Shown here in pieces: positions 4,911 through 12,284 of a stretch of DNA of 12,284 bases. How positions within the stretch are numbered: position 1 is the first letter of the stretch; every line of letters starts with the position of its first letter. The notes beneath the pieces were generated by a model. It worked only from the letters and a program-made list of their open reading frames with translations. It was not told the DNA's origin and did not search any database. Both the position numbers and the translations under genes were made by a program. The DNA comes from an uncultured Peptococcaceae bacterium (GTDB taxonomy: Bacteria; Bacillota; Peptococcia; Peptococcales; Peptococcaceae): contig USCP01000032.1 of assembly GCA_900553245.1 (NCBI GenBank), positions 1-12,284 on the forward strand. The letters run 5' to 3'.

Positions 4911-5012
4911 GAATGCGGGAAAGCATACCTAGGGTGGAAACATTCCAACCAAGTGGTATGGGCACTTGGTGCTACACCGAAGGGATAAAAGCCCAGGCGG
5001 GTAGGTTTCCTA
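4911..5012 (+). promoter_or_regulatory. ykkC subtype 2 riboswitch aptamer, probably PRPP-sensing
   Basis: The RNA binds a phosphorylated ligand and controls the downstream pur genes. Diagnostic conserved blocks are CCTAGGGT (4928-4935), AACCAAGTGG (4947-4956) and ACCGAAGGGATAAAAGCCC (4976-4994), then AGGCGGGTAGG (4995-5005). Helices visible: CATACC/GGTATG (4924-4929 with 4955-4960), TGGAA/TTCCA (4935-4939 with 4943-4947), GCAC/GTGC (4962-4965 with 4969-4972), GGG/CCC (4982-4984 with 4992-4994), and the add-on helix GGAAA/TTTCC (4918-4922 with 5006-5010) seen in PRPP and ppGpp members. PRPP is preferred over ppGpp because the element precedes a purine operon; ppGpp members usually control branched-chain amino acid genes. 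I did not align the specificity-setting nucleotide. Confidence 0.82.
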
Positions 5013-5056
5013 CACTTTGTAAAGAGAAACCTACCCACCTGGGCTATTTTATTTTT
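4990..5056 (+). terminator. Riboswitch-controlled intrinsic terminator
   Basis: The left arm (4990-5009) pairs with the right arm (5026-5045) in 19 base pairs with a single C/A mismatch (4998/5037). ATTTTATTTTT follows. The whole left arm lies inside the conserved 3' half of the aptamer, including the base-paired CCC, AGGCGGGTAGG and the TTTC of the add-on helix. Aptamer folding and the terminator are therefore mutually exclusive, so ligand binding should permit transcription of purE (an ON switch), as described for PRPP riboswitches. Confidence 0.88.
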
Positions 5057-5084
5057 AGCATTGATGATAAACGGAGGCAAAAAA

Positions 5085-5585
5085 ATGAATGTACAAGTCG
5101 GAATAATTATGGGCAGTGACTCTGATTTCCCACTCATGAAAAAAGCTGTGGATGTTCTTGAAGCGTTTGGCATTGGCTACGAAGTAAAGGTATCCAGCGC
5201 ACATCGCACCCCAGATGATACTCTGGAATATTCAAAAACAGCAGTAGAACGCGGTCTTAAAGTAATCATCGCTGGTGCTGGTGCTGCGGCACATTTGCCA
5301 GGGGTTATTGCAGCAGAAACCACCTTGCCTGTCATCGGAGTGCCAATCAATGCCACTGCTCTTAATGGCGTGGATGCACTGTATGCAATCGTGCAAATGC
5401 CATCTGGGGTTCCTGTAGCTTCCGTCGGGATTGACGGTGCAAAAAATGCCGGCCTTTTGGCTGTTCAAATCTTGGCAACTTCTGATGATACACTTCGTCA
5501 AAAGTTGGTTGAGTATAAAGAAGATATGAAGCAAGCTGTGTTGAAAAAGAACGCAAAAATTCAAGAAACCCTTGCTCAAAAATAA
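5085..5585 (+). CDS. purE: N5-carboxyaminoimidazole ribonucleotide mutase (class I PurE)
   Basis: A 166-residue enzyme making 4-carboxy-AIR (CAIR) in de novo purine synthesis. Family motifs: GSDSD (10-14), SAHRTP (38-43, H40), AGAGAAAHLPG (63-73, with Ala where AGAGGAAHLPG is commonest), and QMPSGVPVASV. The alanine- and lysine-rich C-terminus is normal for bacterial class I PurE. ATG 5085 is the start because GGAGG (5073-5077) lies seven bases upstream; earlier in-frame TTG/ATG codons at 5061-5064 have no site. It is the first gene of the operon, behind the riboswitch terminator. Class I enzymes normally use N5-CAIR from PurK, yet purK is not next to it. Confidence 0.95.
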   Translation: MNVQVGIIMGSDSDFPLMKKAVDVLEAFGIGYEVKVSSAHRTPDDTLEYSKTAVERGLKVIIAGAGAAAHLPGVIAAETTLPVIGVPINATALNGVDALYAIVQMPSGVPVASVGIDGAKNAGLLAVQILATSDDTLRQKLVEYKEDMKQAVLKKNAKIQETLAQK

Positions 5586-5604
5586 GAACTAATGGAGGTT
5601 CCCT

Positions 5605-6903
5605 ATGATTAATCGTTACAGTAGAGAAGAAATGTCTCGAATTTGGACTGAAGAGAACAAATTCGCTGCATGGTTGGAAGTTGAAATCTTAGCAACCGAA
5701 GCATGGTCTAGCCTTGGTGTGGTTCCGGCTGAAGAAGCAAAGGCACTTCGCCAAAACGCAAAATTTGATGTAGAACGCATCTATGAAATCGAAAAACAAA
5801 CTAAACATGACGTGGTAGCGTTTACTAGAACCGTTTCTGAATCTCTCGGTGAAGAAAAGAAATGGGTACACTATGGCTTGACCAGTACCGACGTTGTTGA
5901 CACTGCTTATGGCTATTTGCTAAAACAAGCCAATGATATTATCAAAAAAGACCTTCAATTGCTCACTGATGTGATTGCAGAAAAAGCAAAGGAATACAAG
6001 TATACCGTTGAAATGGGTAGAACCCACGGTGTTCATGCAGAACCAACGACCTTTGGTTTGAAACTTTTGAACTGGTATTCCGAAATGAAGCGTAATATTG
6101 AACGCTTTGAACATGCATCCAAGGCTGTTGAAGCCGGCAAAATTTCCGGTGCGGTAGGGACCTTTGCAAACACTCCTCCAGCCGTTGAAGCGTATGTGTG
6201 CGAACACCTTGGCATTCGTGCACAAGAAGTATCCACCCAAGTATTGCCACGTGACCTTCATGCCGAATACCTTGCTGTCATCGGCCTTATCGCAACCAGC
6301 GTAGAACGTTTTGCAACCGAAATCCGCGGCCTCCAAAAGACCGAACAACGTGAAGTTGAAGAATACTTTGCAGCCGGTCAAAAAGGCTCTTCCGCAATGC
6401 CTCACAAGCGTAACCCAATCGGTTCTGAAAATATGTGCGGTTGCGCTCGTGTATTGCGTGGCTACATGCACACCGCTTACGAAAATGTGGCACTCTGGCA
6501 TGAACGCGATATTTCTCACTCCAGTGCAGAACGTATCATTCTTCCGGATGCAACCATCTTGTTGGATTATCAATTGAACCGTTTTGCTAAGATTGTAAAA
6601 GATCTCACTGTGTTCCCAGAAAACATGAAGCGCAACATGGGTGCAACCTTTGGGTTGATCTATTCCCAACGTGTTATGTTGAAGCTCATCGAAAAGGGCA
6701 TGAGCCGTGAACAAGCGTATGATCTTGTACAACCAAAGACTGCACGTGCATGGGATGAACAACTTCCATTCCGTCCGTTGCTTGAAGCAGATGAACAAAT
6801 CACCAATGCTTTGAGCGTGGAAGATTTAGACGATGCATTCGATTACAGCCATCATTTGCAACATGTCGATGAAATTTTCGAACGTTGCGGTTTAGGCGAA
6901 TAA
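5605..6903 (+). CDS. purB: Adenylosuccinate lyase
   Basis: A 432-residue enzyme that releases fumarate from SAICAR (giving AICAR) and from adenylosuccinate (giving AMP). It belongs to the fumarase/aspartase superfamily. Residues match the Bacillus numbering: H68 in KHDV, H89 in WVHYG, TSTD (93-96), H141 in GRTHGVHAEPTTFG, and the signature GSSAMPHKRNPIGSE (261-275) with the catalytic Ser loop. Length is typical. ATG 5605 follows GGAGG (5594-5598) by six bases and lies 19 bases after purE. It is placed between purE and purC, so the product of PurC passes directly to an enzyme of the same operon. Confidence 0.97.
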   Translation: MINRYSREEMSRIWTEENKFAAWLEVEILATEAWSSLGVVPAEEAKALRQNAKFDVERIYEIEKQTKHDVVAFTRTVSESLGEEKKWVHYGLTSTDVVDTAYGYLLKQANDIIKKDLQLLTDVIAEKAKEYKYTVEMGRTHGVHAEPTTFGLKLLNWYSEMKRNIERFEHASKAVEAGKISGAVGTFANTPPAVEAYVCEHLGIRAQEVSTQVLPRDLHAEYLAVIGLIATSVERFATEIRGLQKTEQREVEEYFAAGQKGSSAMPHKRNPIGSENMCGCARVLRGYMHTAYENVALWHERDISHSSAERIILPDATILLDYQLNRFAKIVKDLTVFPENMKRNMGATFGLIYSQRVMLKLIEKGMSREQAYDLVQPKTARAWDEQLPFRPLLEADEQITNALSVEDLDDAFDYSHHLQHVDEIFERCGLGE

Positions 6904-6950
6904 TAATAGTTTTTATCATATTTTAAGATACTCTAAGGAGGAATTGTTAA

Positions 6951-7673
6951 ATGGCAGTAGAAGTTTTAGAACAATTATATGAAGGTAAAGCAAAGAAAGT
7001 ATTCAAAACCTCTGATGATGCACTTTACATGGTTGAATACAAAGACGACGCAACCGCATTTAACGGTGAAAAGCGCGGTACCATCGAAGGCAAAGGCGTT
7101 ATCAACAACAAAGTAAGCGCTATGCTCTTCAATGAATTGGAAAAGCATGGCATCGAAACCCACCTTGTAGAATACATCGATGACACTCACATGCTCGTTA
7201 AGCGTGTTGAAATCGTTCTTCTTGAAGTGATTTCCCGTAACATCGTTGCCGGCTCTTTGGCAAAGCGTGTAGGGAAAGAAGAAGGCTTTGAATTGCCACA
7301 GCCTATCCTCGAATTCTCTTACAAGAACGACGATCTCGGTGACCCAATGATTAACCGTTATCATGCAACTGCTCTCGGCATTGCTACTGATGAAGAAATC
7401 GATGAAATCATTGCACAAGCATTCAAAATCAACGAAATCCTTTGCGAAGTATTTGACAAAGCAAACTTGACCCTCGTTGACTTTAAGCTCGAATTTGGTC
7501 GTACTCCGGATGGTAAAATCATCCTTGCTGACGAAATCTCCCCTGACACCTGCCGTCTCTGGGACAAGGATACCAAAGAAAAATTGGATAAGGACCGTTT
7601 CAGAAGAGACCTCGGTGGCGTAGAAGAAGCTTACGTTGAAGTATACAATCGTTTGAAAAAAATCGGCCTTTAA
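6951..7673 (+). CDS. purC: SAICAR synthetase (phosphoribosylaminoimidazole-succinocarboxamide synthase)
   Basis: A 240-residue ATP-dependent ligase joining CAIR and aspartate to give SAICAR. Family motifs: YEGKAKKVF (10-18), nucleotide-binding; KGVINNKVSAMLF (48-60); SRNIVAGSLAKR (95-106), where VRNxxAGS is more usual; FSYKNDDLGDPMIN (122-135); LVDFKLEFG (175-183); and ADEISPDTCRLWD (193-205). Length is typical for the single-domain bacterial form. ATG 6951 follows AAGGAGG (6935-6941) by nine bases. The 47-base gap after purB contains no terminator, so it is co-transcribed. Confidence 0.97.
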   Translation: MAVEVLEQLYEGKAKKVFKTSDDALYMVEYKDDATAFNGEKRGTIEGKGVINNKVSAMLFNELEKHGIETHLVEYIDDTHMLVKRVEIVLLEVISRNIVAGSLAKRVGKEEGFELPQPILEFSYKNDDLGDPMINRYHATALGIATDEEIDEIIAQAFKINEILCEVFDKANLTLVDFKLEFGRTPDGKIILADEISPDTCRLWDKDTKEKLDKDRFRRDLGGVEEAYVEVYNRLKKIGL

Positions 7674-7733
7674 GCCTTTAAGTCTAAGTTTTAACTTTTA
7701 ATCTGCTTTAATTTGTTTGGAGGAAAAACAAAA

Positions 7734-9128
7734 ATGGTTCATTTTGGTGAAGACGGCATTCATGAAGAATGCGGGGTATTTGGGATCTATGCACCTGGGA
7801 TGGAAGTTGCTCATTTGGCATATTTAGGCATCTTTGCATTGCAACACCGCGGTCAAGAAGGCTGTGGGTTGGCTGTTTGGGATGGCGAAACCATTAACTA
7901 CCACAAAAAGCTCGGCCTTGTTAACGACGTATTCAATGAAGACATTATCAACAGCTTGCATGGGAGCTTGGCCATCGGTCACGCGCGCTATTCCACCAAG
8001 CAATCCAATACCGAATTAAACACCCAACCAATGGTTGCAAATTATTACAGAGGTGAATTTGCCTTGGCAACCAACGGCAGCATCATTAATGCCGCCGAAT
8101 TGGGCACCGAACTTGCAAAAACCGGTTCTTTATTCCAAACAACAACTGATACAGAAGTGATGTGCAACCTTTTGGCACGTTATTCTGAAAACAGCTTGGA
8201 TGTGGCTTTGAGAAAAGCGATGGATGAGCTTGAAGGGTCTTACTCTTTGGTGGCAATCAATGACGGGAAACTCTTTGCGGCACGTGACCCTTACGGTAAC
8301 CGCCCGCTTTGCATTGGGAAACTCGGTGAAGATGGCTATGTGGTCGCTTCCGAATCCTGTGCATTTGATACCATTGGTGCAACTTTTGTTCGTGATGTAG
8401 AACCTGGTGAAGTTATTGTCATTGATGATGCAGGTGTACATTCTGTTGCTAAAAAGTTGGCTGACCATGCTAGCCACTGCATTTTTGAATATGTGTACAT
8501 TGCACGTCCGGATAGCACCATTGACGGTGTAAACGTAAACCAATCTCGCCGTCGCATGGGTGCCATCTTAGCGCGTGAAGTGGGCGATTTGGATGTAGAC
8601 ATTGTTATTCCGGTTCCGGATTCCGGTACCAGTGCTGCCATCGGCTTTGCCGAAGCAAGCGGAAAACCATTCACCCAAGGGATTTTGAAAAATCGTTATA
8701 CCACTCGTACCTTTATTCAACCAACTCAAGCCATTCGTGAACGTATGGTAAACTTGAAGCTTAGCCCAATTCGCGAAGAAATTGCAGGCAAGAAAGTTGC
8801 TGTTGTCGATGACTCCATCGTACGTGGTACAACCAGTAAGCGTTTAGTATCCCTTCTTCGTGAACGCGGTGCATCTGAAGTACACATGTTGATCACATGT
8901 CCACCGGTATTGTGGCCTTGCTACTATGGCATCGATACCGCTGAAAGAAAGAATTTGATTGCAGCAAATATGTCTCTCGACGAAATCTGTGACTATATCA
9001 ATGCAGACAGCTTGCATTACATTAGCTTAGACGGTTTGTATGAAGCTGTTGGCAAAGATAAGAAAGACTATTGTGTGGCTTGCTTGAACGGGGAATATTG
9101 CCTCGGTCAACCGGCTGACAAAAAGTAA
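7734..9128 (+). CDS. purF: Amidophosphoribosyltransferase (glutamine PRPP amidotransferase)
   Basis: The first committed step: PRPP plus glutamine gives 5-phosphoribosylamine. The 464-residue protein is of the Bacillus type. A 12-residue propeptide ending HEE precedes the nucleophile C13 (CGVFGI), exposed by self-cleavage. The Ntn glutaminase domain spans about 13-240 (ALQHRGQEG, GHARYST, TNGSI). Fe-S ligands are C249, C396, C447 and C450. The PRPP loop is VAVVDDSIVRGTTS (355-368). The start is ATG 7734 because GGAGG (7719-7723) fits; the upstream in-frame TTG 7713 precedes that site. Substrate PRPP is the probable ligand of the leader riboswitch. The 60-base gap after purC has no hairpin terminator. 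The Fe-S form is oxygen-sensitive in Bacillus. Confidence 0.97.
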   Translation: MVHFGEDGIHEECGVFGIYAPGMEVAHLAYLGIFALQHRGQEGCGLAVWDGETINYHKKLGLVNDVFNEDIINSLHGSLAIGHARYSTKQSNTELNTQPMVANYYRGEFALATNGSIINAAELGTELAKTGSLFQTTTDTEVMCNLLARYSENSLDVALRKAMDELEGSYSLVAINDGKLFAARDPYGNRPLCIGKLGEDGYVVASESCAFDTIGATFVRDVEPGEVIVIDDAGVHSVAKKLADHASHCIFEYVYIARPDSTIDGVNVNQSRRRMGAILAREVGDLDVDIVIPVPDSGTSAAIGFAEASGKPFTQGILKNRYTTRTFIQPTQAIRERMVNLKLSPIREEIAGKKVAVVDDSIVRGTTSKRLVSLLRERGASEVHMLITCPPVLWPCYYGIDTAERKNLIAANMSLDEICDYINADSLHYISLDGLYEAVGKDKKDYCVACLNGEYCLGQPADKK

Positions 9129-9145
9129 TCCTAGGAGGAATCACC

Positions 9146-10189
9146 GTGGAAAAGAAAACCATTACCTATAAAGATGCCGGCGTTGATATTGACAAAGGCA
9201 ATGCGTCTGTAGAATTGATTAAGCCTTACGTAAAAGCAACCAGCCGTCCTGAAGTTATTGGGGGATTAGGCGGTTTTGGCGGCCTTTTTGCGTTTGACAA
9301 GGATAAGTATGAAAAGCCGGTTCTTATCAGTGGTACTGATGGGGTTGGGACCAAATTAAAATTGGCTTTCGATATGAACAAGCACGATACCATCGGGATT
9401 GACGCCGTTGCAATGTGCGTGAACGACATCCTCGTAAGTGGGGCTGAACCATTGTTCTTCCTTGACTATGTGGCTGTTGGTAAATTGGACCCTGAACAAT
9501 TTGCACAAGTTGTGAAAGGGATTGCTGACGGCTGTGTACAATCCAACTGTGCCCTCGTTGGTGGTGAAACCGCAGAAATGCCAGGTTTCTATAAGGTTGG
9601 CGAATACGACGTTGCAGGCTTCTGCGTAGGCGTTGTAGACCAAGATAAGATGATTGACGGCAGCAAAATCAAAGCCGGCGACGTAATCTTTGGTTTGCCA
9701 TCTACCGGTCTTCACTCTAATGGTTTTTCCTTGGCACGTAAGCTCATGCTCGAAGTGGAAGGCAAAGAATTGACCGATTCTTTCCAAGACAGTGGCAAGA
9801 GCATCGGCGAAGTGATGCTTGAACCAACCAAGATTTATGTAAAGAGCATCGTAAAGCTTTTGGAAGATTGTCCGGATGCAGTGCTTGGCATGGCTCATAT
9901 CACCGGTGGCGGTCTTTTGGAAAACATTCCTCGCGTATTACCTAAGAATGTGAATGCAAGCATCGATAAGTCTACCTGGCCTCGTCCAGCCATCTTTGAT
10001 GCACTGGCTGAAGCTGGCAACCTCGGCGACAGCGAACTTTACAAGACTTTCAACATGGGGATCGGTTATGTCATCATCGCTGACCAAGCACAAGCTGATG
10101 CAGTGGCAAAGTCCCTCGAAGCTCAAAACGAAACCTTCTATCGTATTGGTGAAGTGACCGAAGGCGATGGTCACGTTATTATCAAGTAA
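9146..10189 (+). CDS. purM: AIR synthetase (phosphoribosylformylglycinamidine cyclo-ligase)
   Basis: A 347-residue ATP-dependent cyclo-ligase that closes the imidazole ring, converting FGAM to AIR. Motifs: YKDAGVDIDKGN (8-19), GLGGFGGLF (40-48), SGTDGVGTK (62-70), GIDAVAMCVNDI (84-95), VGGETAEMPGFY (138-149), GLPSTGLHSNGFSL (182-195), and HITGGGLLENIPR in the C-terminal ATP-grasp-unlike PurM domain. Length is typical. The start is GTG 9146, seven bases after AGGAGG (9133-9138). It follows purF by 17 bases. Confidence 0.97.
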   Translation: MEKKTITYKDAGVDIDKGNASVELIKPYVKATSRPEVIGGLGGFGGLFAFDKDKYEKPVLISGTDGVGTKLKLAFDMNKHDTIGIDAVAMCVNDILVSGAEPLFFLDYVAVGKLDPEQFAQVVKGIADGCVQSNCALVGGETAEMPGFYKVGEYDVAGFCVGVVDQDKMIDGSKIKAGDVIFGLPSTGLHSNGFSLARKLMLEVEGKELTDSFQDSGKSIGEVMLEPTKIYVKSIVKLLEDCPDAVLGMAHITGGGLLENIPRVLPKNVNASIDKSTWPRPAIFDALAEAGNLGDSELYKTFNMGIGYVIIADQAQADAVAKSLEAQNETFYRIGEVTEGDGHVIIK

Positions 10190-10207
10190 GAGAAAGGAAG
10201 GATTGGC

Positions 10208-10813
10208 TTGAAGATTGTGGTATTTGCGTCCGGCAGAGGCTCAAATTTCAAAGCGATTTATGAAAATATTGAAGCCGGTACGCTGACAAATGTCGAAGTT
10301 TCTCTTGTCGTATCAGATAATCCGAGGGCAAACGTTTTGGCCTATGCCGCCGAAAAGAACGTGCCTCATGTCTGTGTGGATAGAAAGAGCTTCGACACCA
10401 AGGAAGCTTACGAAGAAGCGTTACTTGCAGAAGTGGCTAAAGTGCCATGCAACCTCTTGGTTCTCGCAGGGTATATGAGAATCATTGGGCCAAACTTCTT
10501 AGCAAACGTAGGCTGTCCGGTGGTGAACATTCATCCATCTTTGTTGCCATCCTTCCCAGGGCTCCACGCACAAAAGCAAGCTGTGGATTACGGTGTCAAA
10601 GTGAGCGGTTGTACCGTTCACTTTGTTGATACCGAGCTTGACCACGGGCCGATCATTGCGCAAGTGCCTGTACCTGTGATGGACGACGATGATGAAGACA
10701 GTTTATCCGAACGTATTCTGGTGCAAGAACATCAAATTTATTCAATTTGCTTGCAGTTGATTGCTGACAATAAAATCAGTTTAGAAAACCGTTGTGTAAA
10801 GATTAAAAAATAG
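10208..10813 (+). CDS. purN: GAR transformylase (phosphoribosylglycinamide formyltransferase 1)
   Basis: A 201-residue enzyme transferring a formyl group from 10-formyl-THF to GAR. Motifs: the phosphate-binding SGRGSNF (8-14), LAGYMRII (86-93), NIHPSLLPSFPG (107-118) containing the catalytic N107 and H109, and DTELDHGPII (141-150) with catalytic D145. All three catalytic residues are present. The start is TTG 10208, preceded by AAGGAAGG (10194-10201); there is no better in-frame codon nearby. It follows purM by 18 bases, and its stop codon overlaps the purH ribosome binding site. The GAR it needs requires PurD, which is not in the window. Confidence 0.96.
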   Translation: MKIVVFASGRGSNFKAIYENIEAGTLTNVEVSLVVSDNPRANVLAYAAEKNVPHVCVDRKSFDTKEAYEEALLAEVAKVPCNLLVLAGYMRIIGPNFLANVGCPVVNIHPSLLPSFPGLHAQKQAVDYGVKVSGCTVHFVDTELDHGPIIAQVPVPVMDDDDEDSLSERILVQEHQIYSICLQLIADNKISLENRCVKIKK

Positions 10814-10823
10814 GGGTGGAATT

Positions 10824-12284
10824 GTGAAAAGAGCATTACTTAGTGTATCTGATAAAACCGGACTTCAAGAATTTGCAAAGGTATTAGTTGAATTGGACTA
10901 TGAACTCCTTTCTACCGGTGGTACCGCACGCGCACTTGCAGAAGCAGGTATTCCTGTTGTTGAAGTCAGTGATGTGACCAAGTTCCCTGAAATTCTTGAT
11001 GGTCGCGTAAAGACCTTGCATCCAATCATTCATGCTGGGATTCTTGCACGTGGCACCGAAGAACATTTGAACACCTTAAAGGAAATGGATATTACTCCAA
11101 TCGATTTGGTAGTCATCAATCTTTATCCATTTGAAGAAACCATTGCAAAGGAAAACGTGGATCAACAAACCTGCATCGAAAACATTGATATCGGTGGTCC
11201 TACCATGGTGCGTGCAGCTGCAAAGAACCATGAACGTGTTTCCATTGTTGTAGATCCTGCACAATACGACGAAGTGATTGCTGCATTAAAGAGCGAAGAA
11301 GGCATCACCTTAGCACAACGTCAACGTTTGGCAATGCGCGCTTTCGAAATGACCGCTCGCTACGATGCTGCAATCAGCCAATACTTGGTGAGTCAATTCG
11401 CTGAAGACGTATTTGAACCATCCTATTCCTTTGGTGGTCGTTTGCAACAAACCTTGCGTTACGGCGAAAATCCACATCAAAAGGCTGCTTTCTATGTAAA
11501 TACCAAGCAAGCAGGGACCTTAGCAGGGGCTGAACAGCTCGGCGGCAAGGAACTTTCCTATAACAACATTGTTGATACTGACGCTGCTTGGCAGATGGTG
11601 AATGAATTTACCGATAAGCCTGCATGTGCCATCATTAAGCACACCAACCCATGTGGTTTTGCAACCGGTAAAGATGTTTGCGATGCATTTACTCGCGCAC
11701 ATGATGCGGATCCACTTTCTTCCTACGGCGGGATTATTGCGTTCAACCGCAAGGTAGATGCTGCTACCGCAGAAGAAATTATCAAGACCTTCTTTGAAGC
11801 GGTTATCGCACCTGGGTATGAAGAAGGCGCTGTAGATGTGCTTCATAAAAAAGAAAAATTGCGTATTCTCGATACCCACGCTTGTGCACAAGCCAGCGCA
11901 CCATGGATTGAAACCATCAGTGGCGGCTTCCTCGTTCAAGAGCGTGATAGTCACAACCTCGACGTAGCGGACTTGAAGGTTGTCACCGAAAAACAACCGG
12001 ATCCTGCACTTATGGATGACCTCGTATTCGCTTGGAATGTTGTAAAGCACGTAAAGAGCAATGCGATTGTTGTTGCTAAAGATGGTGTTTCCATCGGTGT
12101 CGGTGCAGGTCAAATGAACCGCGTTGGTTCCTGCGACATCGCACTCACTCATGCCGGCGACAATGCAAAGGGTGCTGTACTTGCTTCCGATGCATTCTTC
12201 CCATTTGCAGATAACATCGAAGTGGCTGCAAAGGCAGGGATTTCCGCAATCATTCAACCTGGTGGCAGTATCCGTGATGAAGAA
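10824..12284 (+). CDS. purH: Bifunctional AICAR transformylase / IMP cyclohydrolase (3' end cut)
   Basis: The last two steps to IMP. 487 codons are present without a stop at the window edge; the family is about 510 residues, so only a short C-terminus is missing. The N-terminal MGS-like IMP cyclohydrolase domain has SVSDKTG (7-13), STGGTA (30-35), DGRVKTLHP (59-67), NLYPF (99-103) and IDIGGPTMVRAA (121-132). The C-terminal transformylase domain has LRYGENPHQ (211-219), ELSYNN, KHTNPCG with catalytic K272-H273, GAGQMNRV, ASDAFFPFADN and PGGSIRDEE. The start is GTG 10824. The site AGGGGTGG (10812-10819) overlaps the purN stop, and the gap is only 10 bases. Confidence 0.97.
   Translation, partial: MKRALLSVSDKTGLQEFAKVLVELDYELLSTGGTARALAEAGIPVVEVSDVTKFPEILDGRVKTLHPIIHAGILARGTEEHLNTLKEMDITPIDLVVINLYPFEETIAKENVDQQTCIENIDIGGPTMVRAAAKNHERVSIVVDPAQYDEVIAALKSEEGITLAQRQRLAMRAFEMTARYDAAISQYLVSQFAEDVFEPSYSFGGRLQQTLRYGENPHQKAAFYVNTKQAGTLAGAEQLGGKELSYNNIVDTDAAWQMVNEFTDKPACAIIKHTNPCGFATGKDVCDAFTRAHDADPLSSYGGIIAFNRKVDAATAEEIIKTFFEAVIAPGYEEGAVDVLHKKEKLRILDTHACAQASAPWIETISGGFLVQERDSHNLDVADLKVVTEKQPDPALMDDLVFAWNVVKHVKSNAIVVAKDGVSIGVGAGQMNRVGSCDIALTHAGDNAKGAVLASDAFFPFADNIEVAAKAGISAIIQPGGSIRDEE

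Noticed and set aside
4847..5119. 90-codon frame running through the pur leader
   Set aside because: It coincides with the riboswitch and terminator, has no ribosome binding site, and its residues only mirror the RNA structure.
5920..6798. 292-codon open frame on the minus strand
   Set aside because: It lies wholly antisense to purB, has no ribosome binding site or family features, and its length follows from purB codon bias.
6904..6950. Possible terminator or promoter between purB and purC
   Set aside because: Only a very short TATC/GATA pairing; no stable stem or T tract.
7674..7733. Direct repeat CCTTTAAG-CCTTTAAG between purC and purF
   Set aside because: Eight-base tandem repeat with no hairpin; insufficient to call a regulatory site.
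9356..9898. 180-codon open frame on the minus strand
   Set aside because: Shadow of purM; no start site or family features.
11520..12257. 245-codon open frame on the minus strand
   Set aside because: It is antisense to purH, whose motifs and catalytic residues are intact; no recognisable protein.
1..12284. CRISPR arrays, insertion sequences, tRNA or rRNA genes
   Set aside because: No regularly spaced repeats, transposase motifs, terminal inverted repeats, or tRNA/rRNA sequences were seen on either strand.

Overview
The window looks like a chromosomal segment from a low- to moderate-GC Bacillota (Firmicutes), probably an anaerobe. Evidence: strong AGGAGG-type ribosome binding sites before almost every gene, mixed ATG/GTG/TTG starts, a Bacillus-type PurF (propeptide plus Fe-S cysteines), a zinc-type L28, and a ykkC-family riboswitch before a pur operon. 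A Negativicutes or Clostridia relative is my guess from protein flavour; the sequence alone does not settle it. I see no mobile element, CRISPR array, tRNA or rRNA.

Left part (1-2600). On the minus strand lie mutY (52-1119) and, tightly coupled behind it, the first 14 codons of another gene (1-42). A 638-base divergent spacer follows. It holds the mutY promoter with an overlapping palindrome, a long inverted repeat (1259-1361), and a separate promoter-to-terminator unit of about 250 nt (about 1370-1657) that encodes no convincing protein and may be a small RNA. A CPBP (CAAX-protease/bacteriocin-processing) family membrane protein occupies 1758-2441. Three hairpin terminators are packed into 2425-2564, between this gene and the convergent rpmB.

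Middle part (2586-4800). rpmB (ribosomal protein L28, minus strand) is divergent from a plus-strand block. That block starts with two small proteins carrying DnaJ-type CxxCxGxG half-sites without a J domain: an 80-residue tail-anchored protein and a 197-residue protein with six half-sites and one hydrophobic segment. A strong terminator hairpin abuts the ribosome binding site of the next gene, yqeY, and yqeY overlaps the yraN-type gene by one base (TAATG).

Right part (4800-12284). A promoter, a roughly 150-nt leader and seven genes form a de novo purine operon: purE-purB-purC-purF-purM-purN-purH, with purH cut by the window end. The leader contains a ykkC subtype 2 aptamer, best called a PRPP riboswitch from its context. 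Its 3' half is shared with a long intrinsic terminator, the layout of a PRPP-activated ON switch. PurF, which consumes PRPP, is in the operon. The encoded enzymes cover PRPP to phosphoribosylamine (PurF), GAR formylation (PurN), ring closure to AIR (PurM), carboxylation (PurE), SAICAR synthesis (PurC), fumarate release (PurB) and formation of IMP (PurH). PurD, PurL/Q/S and PurK are not in the window. The first two must lie elsewhere or further downstream for a complete pathway.
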